In this document: positions 5,267 through 8,303 of the stretch, in pieces
Layout of the letters: each line of letters starts with the position of its first letter
Numbering within the stretch: the stretch's first letter is position 1
Assembly: GCA_001824135.1 (NCBI GenBank)
Contig: MHWM01000002.1
Span: 6,838-15,140, forward strand
Length of the DNA stretch: 8,303 nt
Source of the DNA: Candidatus Zambryskibacteria bacterium RIFCSPLOWO2_02_FULL_39_14
Lineage (GTDB): Bacteria > Patescibacteriota > Minisyncoccia > Phycocordibacterales > Zambryskibacteraceae
Direction: 5' to 3'
Position numbers and translations under genes: made by a program
Notes under the pieces: generated by a model
The model's database searches: none
Seen by the model: only the letters and a program-made list of their open reading frames with translations
Told to the model about the DNA's origin: nothing

Positions 5267-6911
5267 ATCAAACGCAATTAAATACTTCGCCTATTGCCGC
5301 AAGTCCACCGAGGACGAGGACAGGCAGGTTTTGAGTTTGGATTCGCAAGAGACAGAACTCAAAGAGTTGGCAACACACTACGGGTTGAAAGTTGTCGGCA
5401 AACCATTCCGAGAATCCAAATCGGCAAAAGCACCAGACAAGCGACCAGTGTTTTCTGAAATGATTAGTCGTATCAAGAAGGGTGAGGCAAACGGCATCCT
5501 TTGCTGGAAGGTTGACCGCATATCAAGAAACCCGATAGATAGTGCGACGATTCAATGGCTATTACAGACAGAAACCATCCGCTCGATTCATACTGTCGGA
5601 CGTGAATATCTGTCCGAGGACAACTCCGTCATTTTCAGCGTTGAAAGCAGTATGGCGAACGAGTATATCCGCCAGTTGAGCAAGAATGTGAGGCGAGGAT
5701 TGAAGGCAAAGCTCGCTATGGGATGGTATCCAAGCCGTGCCCCTCTCGGCTACAAGAACAGTGAGCGGGATGAGGACAAGGGAAGAAACTGGATTTTGAA
5801 AGACCCAGAGCGTTTTGATGCGGTACGCCGTATGTGGGACTTGATGCTCACTGGCAGATACACTCCTCCTCAAATCGTCGAAATCGCCAATGAGGAATGG
5901 GAGTTCAAAACGAGACCCACAAAACGGCATCCTGGGTTAAAACCGCTCTCACGCAGCAACATCTACAAGGTTTTCACTAATCCGTTTTATTACGGAATGT
6001 TTGAATATGGCAAGGGTGAAAATAGAAAACTTTATCAAGGGAAGCACGAGCCGATGATTACCGAAAAAGAATACGACATCGTGCAGAAATTGCTTGGACG
6101 GGACGGCAGACCACGCCCGCAAAGACATCGGTTCGCCTTCACGGGGTTGATGCGCTGCGGCAACTGCGGAGCGATGATTACCGCCGAGGAGAAAATCAAA
6201 CAGCAAAAAAACGGCAACATCCACCATTACATTTACTATCGCTGCACGAAGCAAAAAGACCCCAACTGCCAGGAGAGAGCGGTTGAACTAAAAGAGCTGA
6301 ACGGGCAGATTGACGCTGCCATCAAGAAACTCGCCATTTCCGAGAAGTTCAAAAGTTGGGCGGTGAGATACCTCCACGACATCCGCCAGGTGGAAGCGCA
6401 AACGCACGAACTCGCTTTGAAGAATAGCGAGCGTGAGCATCTGCGTATCACGCAGCAGTTGGATAATCTCCTGCTCAAGTATTCTTCGCCAGAAAACGCA
6501 GAAGGTCAGTTTATATCCGACCAGCAGTATCAAGACCTCCGCACACGTCTCTTGAATCAGAAAGCGGCATTGGAGAGCAATATCAGCGTGCAGAACAGGG
6601 AAATCGAGGAGTGGCTTGAATTGAGCGAGCGCACGTTCAATTTCGCACGCTACGCTCACACGTGGTTCTCTCGTGGCGATATGGAGACCAAGCGGGCTAT
6701 ATTCGCCTGCCTGGGTTCGCACCTGGTGATTAGAGACCAAAAAGTCGCTATAACACTGCGTCCAGCGTTCAAAACTATCTTTGAAGCGTTGCCAAAAGTG
6801 GAACGTGAAATTGCCCAGATTAGAACCTATCCTCAACTCGTATTTTCCGCTTCAAATAAAGACAAAGTCGCCCTCGTCGGGCAGCATTCGTCAAATTGGC
6901 GGAGGGGGTGA
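5256..6911 (+). CDS. Large serine recombinase / site-specific integrase (551 aa)
   Basis: The N-terminal resolvase domain (about 9-150) starts YFAYCRKSTEDEDRQVLSLD, with the catalytic serine expected at Ser17 in the Y-x-R-x-S motif, and carries the conserved DRISR at 87-91. The recombinase domain follows (about 155-275, with SRAPLGYKN and a typical TNPFYYGMFEYGKGE). Next is a zinc ribbon with Cys301, Cys304, Cys330 and Cys338, then a long helical, probably coiled-coil stretch (about 345-460) and a C-terminal tail. This is the full architecture and usual length of large serine integrases, which cut attP and attB through a covalent serine link and need a directionality factor for excision. The gene overlaps the lysine-rich gene by 11 nt. 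Its stop (6909-6911) and last residues NWRRG lie within the opposite-strand tRNA-Ser gene, so the integration joint probably falls there. Expression may depend on read-through of the RNA terminator at 4889-4917. All key residues are present, so it looks active. Confidence -1.
   Translation: MENKSNAIKYFAYCRKSTEDEDRQVLSLDSQETELKELATHYGLKVVGKPFRESKSAKAPDKRPVFSEMISRIKKGEANGILCWKVDRISRNPIDSATIQWLLQTETIRSIHTVGREYLSEDNSVIFSVESSMANEYIRQLSKNVRRGLKAKLAMGWYPSRAPLGYKNSERDEDKGRNWILKDPERFDAVRRMWDLMLTGRYTPPQIVEIANEEWEFKTRPTKRHPGLKPLSRSNIYKVFTNPFYYGMFEYGKGENRKLYQGKHEPMITEKEYDIVQKLLGRDGRPRPQRHRFAFTGLMRCGNCGAMITAEEKIKQQKNGNIHHYIYYRCTKQKDPNCQERAVELKELNGQIDAAIKKLAISEKFKSWAVRYLHDIRQVEAQTHELALKNSEREHLRITQQLDNLLLKYSSPENAEGQFISDQQYQDLRTRLLNQKAALESNISVQNREIEEWLELSERTFNFARYAHTWFSRGDMETKRAIFACLGSHLVIRDQKVAITLRPAFKTIFEALPKVEREIAQIRTYPQLVFSASNKDKVALVGQHSSNWRRG
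6897..6911. other. Probable right-hand attachment-site region in the tRNA-Ser 3' end
   Basis: The recombinase gene runs from the element into the tRNA 3' end and stops there, and the sequence character changes to more GC-rich chromosomal genes just beyond. This suggests the att joint lies in or near the last bases of the tRNA. The matching copy at the left end is outside the window, so the core and its length cannot be defined here. Confidence -1.
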
Positions 6912-6982
6912 GATTCGAACTCACAAGCCCTTGCGGGCGCCGCTTTTCAAGAGCGGTGGAATAGCCGTTATCCGACCCCTCC
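6897..6982 (-). tRNA. tRNA-Ser (anticodon UGA)
   Basis: Read on the minus strand, the acceptor stem is GGAGGGG (6982-6976) with CCCCTCC (6907-6901), followed by discriminator G and an encoded CCA (6899-6897). The D-stem is GGA/TCC, the anticodon stem CCGCT/AGCGG with loop CTTGAAA, giving anticodon TGA, which reads UCA and related serine codons. The long variable arm with stem GCCC/GGGC is diagnostic for serine-type class II tRNAs, and the T arm is GTGAG-TTCGAAT-CTCAC. All stems pair, so it should be functional. Upstream on its strand a TATTAT lies 7 nt before the mature 5' end, a possible -10 with a poor -35. The recombinase gene ends inside its 3' end, marking it as the probable integration target. 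Confidence -1.
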
Positions 6983-7062
6983 TTTTTTGATAATATCTTT
7001 TAACCAACTTTAGAATAACCATAATTTGAAAATATCACTTTTTGTTGTTTTTTGCAATCCGC

Positions 7063-7165
7063 TGTCATTCCCGCCCGCTTCGCCAAAGCTTCAGCGAGGC
7101 GAGCGAAAGCGGGAATCTAGGATTAATCCGATTTTACTGGATTCCCGATCAAGTCGGGAATGACA
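7063..7165. repeat. Palindromic intergenic repeat element, copy 1
   Basis: The element is bounded by TGTCATTCCCG (7063-7073) and its inverse CGGGAATGACA (7155-7165). Inside are two palindromic units ending in GGGAATC or GGATTCCC, joined by a short unrelated spacer. It is a small non-coding repeat of the tgtcattcccg type, which is widespread in bacterial intergenic regions, and resembles a MITE or REP-like element. It lies between the tRNA and the end of comF, and with the following A-rich tract could also form RNA hairpins at the 3' end of comF. Apart from this repeat the 225-base gap 6983-7207 shows only AT-rich sequence upstream of the tRNA. Confidence -1.
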
Positions 7166-7207
7166 GAAAAATTAATATGCAAGGCGTTTCAATAATAATT
7201 GCGAGTA

Positions 7208-7864
7208 TTAATGCGCGACGACGAAGGCGATGACGGAGCGGGCGCCTGATTGGCGCAGGGCGCGGGCGCATTCGTTGAGTGTCGCGCCGGTGGTGGCGAC
7301 ATCGTCCACCAGAATTATCGTTTTGCCTTTGACTGCTTCCGGCCTCGCACAGGCAAAGGCGTTTTTTACGTTTTCACGGCGCGCCTGGCGGTCGGAAATT
7401 TCCGTTTGCGGGTTGGTGTTTTTGATCCTTTTTAAAACATCCGCGCGCATCGGCAGGTCGAGGTATTGGGCGATTGTTTTGGCGACCAGCTCGGCCTGGT
7501 TGTATGTTCTTTTGCGCAGGCGTTTTTTGTGCAAGGGGACGGGGACAATGATTTGCCCGTCTTTTTTCGCGAATCGCGCCAGTTCCAGATGGCGGGTGAG
7601 CAGGCCGGCTAAAACATCGCTGATGCCGGCGATGCCGCGGAATTTCAAACGGATAACGAGTTCGGAGATTGTTTTATCGTGATACTCGGCGGCGGCGTAG
7701 ATCGCTGATATTTTCGGCGCGTTAGGCAAGTGCGTCGGGACGCGCTTGATGATTATTTTCTCCTCGCACGCGACGCATAAAAAACGCCCTTCTTTTCGGC
7801 AATTGACGCAGAAAGAAGGGAAGAGAAGATCAAGGATGAATTTAAAGGCCGAATCAAGAATCAC
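7208..7864 (-). CDS. comF: ComF family phosphoribosyltransferase-like protein (218 aa)
   Basis: The protein has the complete ComF layout. An N-terminal zinc-finger (Cys19, Cys22, Cys30, Cys33) sits in a typical LLFPSFCVNCRKEGRFLCVA context. A middle region with VPVPLHKKRLRKRTYNQAEL (108-125) is the ComF signature, and the PRPP-binding loop ILVDDVATTGAT lies at 184-195. In competent bacteria ComF is a cytosolic helper of DNA uptake, working with the ComFA helicase and linked to PriA and DprA; in other lineages the role is unclear. The catalytic type-I phosphoribosyltransferase motif is intact. The start is a GTG at 7864, and no clear Shine-Dalgarno is visible. A palindromic repeat lies 14 nt upstream, between it and the Clp-like gene, and another downstream of its stop. 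The sequence is clearly more GC-rich than the element, consistent with host chromosome. Length and motifs are normal. Confidence -1.
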   Translation of the reverse strand: MILDSAFKFILDLLFPSFCVNCRKEGRFLCVACEEKIIIKRVPTHLPNAPKISAIYAAAEYHDKTISELVIRLKFRGIAGISDVLAGLLTRHLELARFAKKDGQIIVPVPLHKKRLRKRTYNQAELVAKTIAQYLDLPMRADVLKRIKNTNPQTEISDRQARRENVKNAFACARPEAVKGKTIILVDDVATTGATLNECARALRQSGARSVIAFVVAH

Positions 7865-7878
7865 GAAACTATAATCTT

Positions 7879-7951
7879 TGTCATTCCCGACTTGATCGGG
7901 AATCCAGAAAGATATTTAAAGCGCTGGATTCCCGCTTTCGCGGGAATGACA
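7879..7951. repeat. Palindromic intergenic repeat element, copy 2
   Basis: The element starts TGTCATTCCCG (7879-7889) and ends CGGGAATGACA (7941-7951). It contains two palindromic units (TTCCCGACTTGATCGGGAA and TTCCCGCTTTCGCGGGAA) in opposite orientation, each flanked by a CTGGA/TCCAG-type edge. Relative to copy 1 the two units appear in reversed order, so the element is inserted in the other direction. It lies between the Clp-like gene and comF and can form strong RNA hairpins there, possibly ending or stabilising the Clp transcript. Confidence -1.
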
Positions 7952-7961
7952 GAAAAATGAT

Positions 7962-8303
7962 TTATAAATTATCTTTTTCAGGATTAATCATAAGTTTATT
8001 TCTTATGATTTTAATGCCGATCACATCGCCTTGTTTCGTTTTGTCGGAAACAATCAAAGAAGCAATCGGATATTCTATTTCTTCGGCGATCGTTCTTTTG
8101 ACCAGGCGCGCGCCTTCGTTGGGGTTTTGGGATTTTTTGGCGATATATTCGGCGATACCGACGCCGATCTCAAGAGCGATGTTTTTTTCTTTTCGGACGT
8201 GCTCGGCGAGAGCGCCGAGCTCCAGCGCGGCGATTTTGGCGAGCGCGCTCGTGTCCAGCGGGTTAAAAGTGATGATGTGGTCAAGCCGGTTGAGCAATTC
8301 CGG
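7962..8303 (-). CDS. Clp-family AAA+ ATPase (ClpB/ClpC type), C-terminal part only
   Basis: The frame is open to the right edge; the visible 113 residues begin PELLNRLDHIITFNPLDTSA. PELLNRLD is the arginine-finger and sensor region of the second AAA+ domain of ClpA/B/C proteins. The rest, with KNIALEIGVGIAEYIAKKSQ, then NPNEGARLVKRTIAEEIEYP and a short beta-hairpin, is the small C-terminal subdomain. These hexameric ATPases unfold proteins for refolding (ClpB) or for degradation with ClpP (ClpA/C); the part visible cannot tell which, and the ClpP-binding loop would lie outside the window. The C-terminus ends normally with a short charged tail. The stop is at 7962-7964, 10 nt from the repeat element, and comF follows on the same strand. 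It belongs to the host chromosome rather than the element. Confidence -1.
   Translation of the reverse strand, partial: PELLNRLDHIITFNPLDTSALAKIAALELGALAEHVRKEKNIALEIGVGIAEYIAKKSQNPNEGARLVKRTIAEEIEYPIASLIVSDKTKQGDVIGIKIIRNKLMINPEKDNL

Noticed and set aside
5562..6836. Several minus-strand open frames opposite the recombinase
   Set aside because: They are antisense shadows of a clearly coding gene with intact catalytic and zinc-binding residues.
7230..7682. Plus-strand frame of 150 codons opposite comF
   Set aside because: The opposite strand has complete ComF motifs; this frame is an arginine- and serine-rich shadow of GC-rich coding sequence.

Overview
The window reads as the right-hand part of an integrated mobile element followed by a stretch of host chromosome. 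The host is probably a candidate-phyla (Patescibacteria-like) bacterium. That is a tentative inference from the DUF5659-type small protein, the ComF/Clp gene pair, the compact overlapping genes with few clear Shine-Dalgarno sites, and the tgtcattcccg palindromic repeats. The standard genetic code fits every gene. By eye the element (about 1-6900) is clearly less GC-rich than the chromosomal side (7200-8303); I did not compute this.

Layout. Positions 1-2332 (minus) are one uninterrupted reading frame for a very large P-loop ATPase/helicase-like protein that runs off the left edge. It is preceded on the same strand by a 59-residue excisionase/MerR-type helix-turn-helix gene (2349-2528). A divergent promoter region (2539-2604) with overlapping -10 boxes and an inverted repeat separates these from a rightward series: an unrecognised 258-aa protein with a C-terminal helix-turn-helix-like segment (2605-3381), a terminator hairpin (3424-3450), a DUF5659-like protein (3467-3715), a 63-aa acidic protein (3712-3903) and a 278-aa protein resembling phage/plasmid replication proteins (3869-4705).

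The 235 bases between 4705 and 4940 hold the most striking object. A near-consensus sigma-70 promoter is followed by a predicted 146-nt structured RNA: a 31-bp interrupted helix topped by a three-way junction, ending in a hairpin plus six T. Its terminal segments can also pair in mutually exclusive ways, as in an attenuator. Immediately downstream are a 54-aa single-pass membrane protein, a 49-aa lysine-rich protein and a 551-aa large serine recombinase, so the RNA may be an independent small RNA, a leader controlling the recombinase, or both.

The recombinase gene ends inside the 3' end of a tRNA-Ser(UGA) gene on the opposite strand. This places the right attachment site there; the left end lies outside the window. 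Beyond it lie comF and the 3' end of a Clp-family ATPase gene, both on the minus strand, with a palindromic repeat element downstream of each.

Five element genes, on both strands, begin with the same unusual start context (ACWATGA, usually preceded by A-rich sequence), giving proteins that start Met-Thr-Met. This suggests a shared translation-initiation signal across the element.
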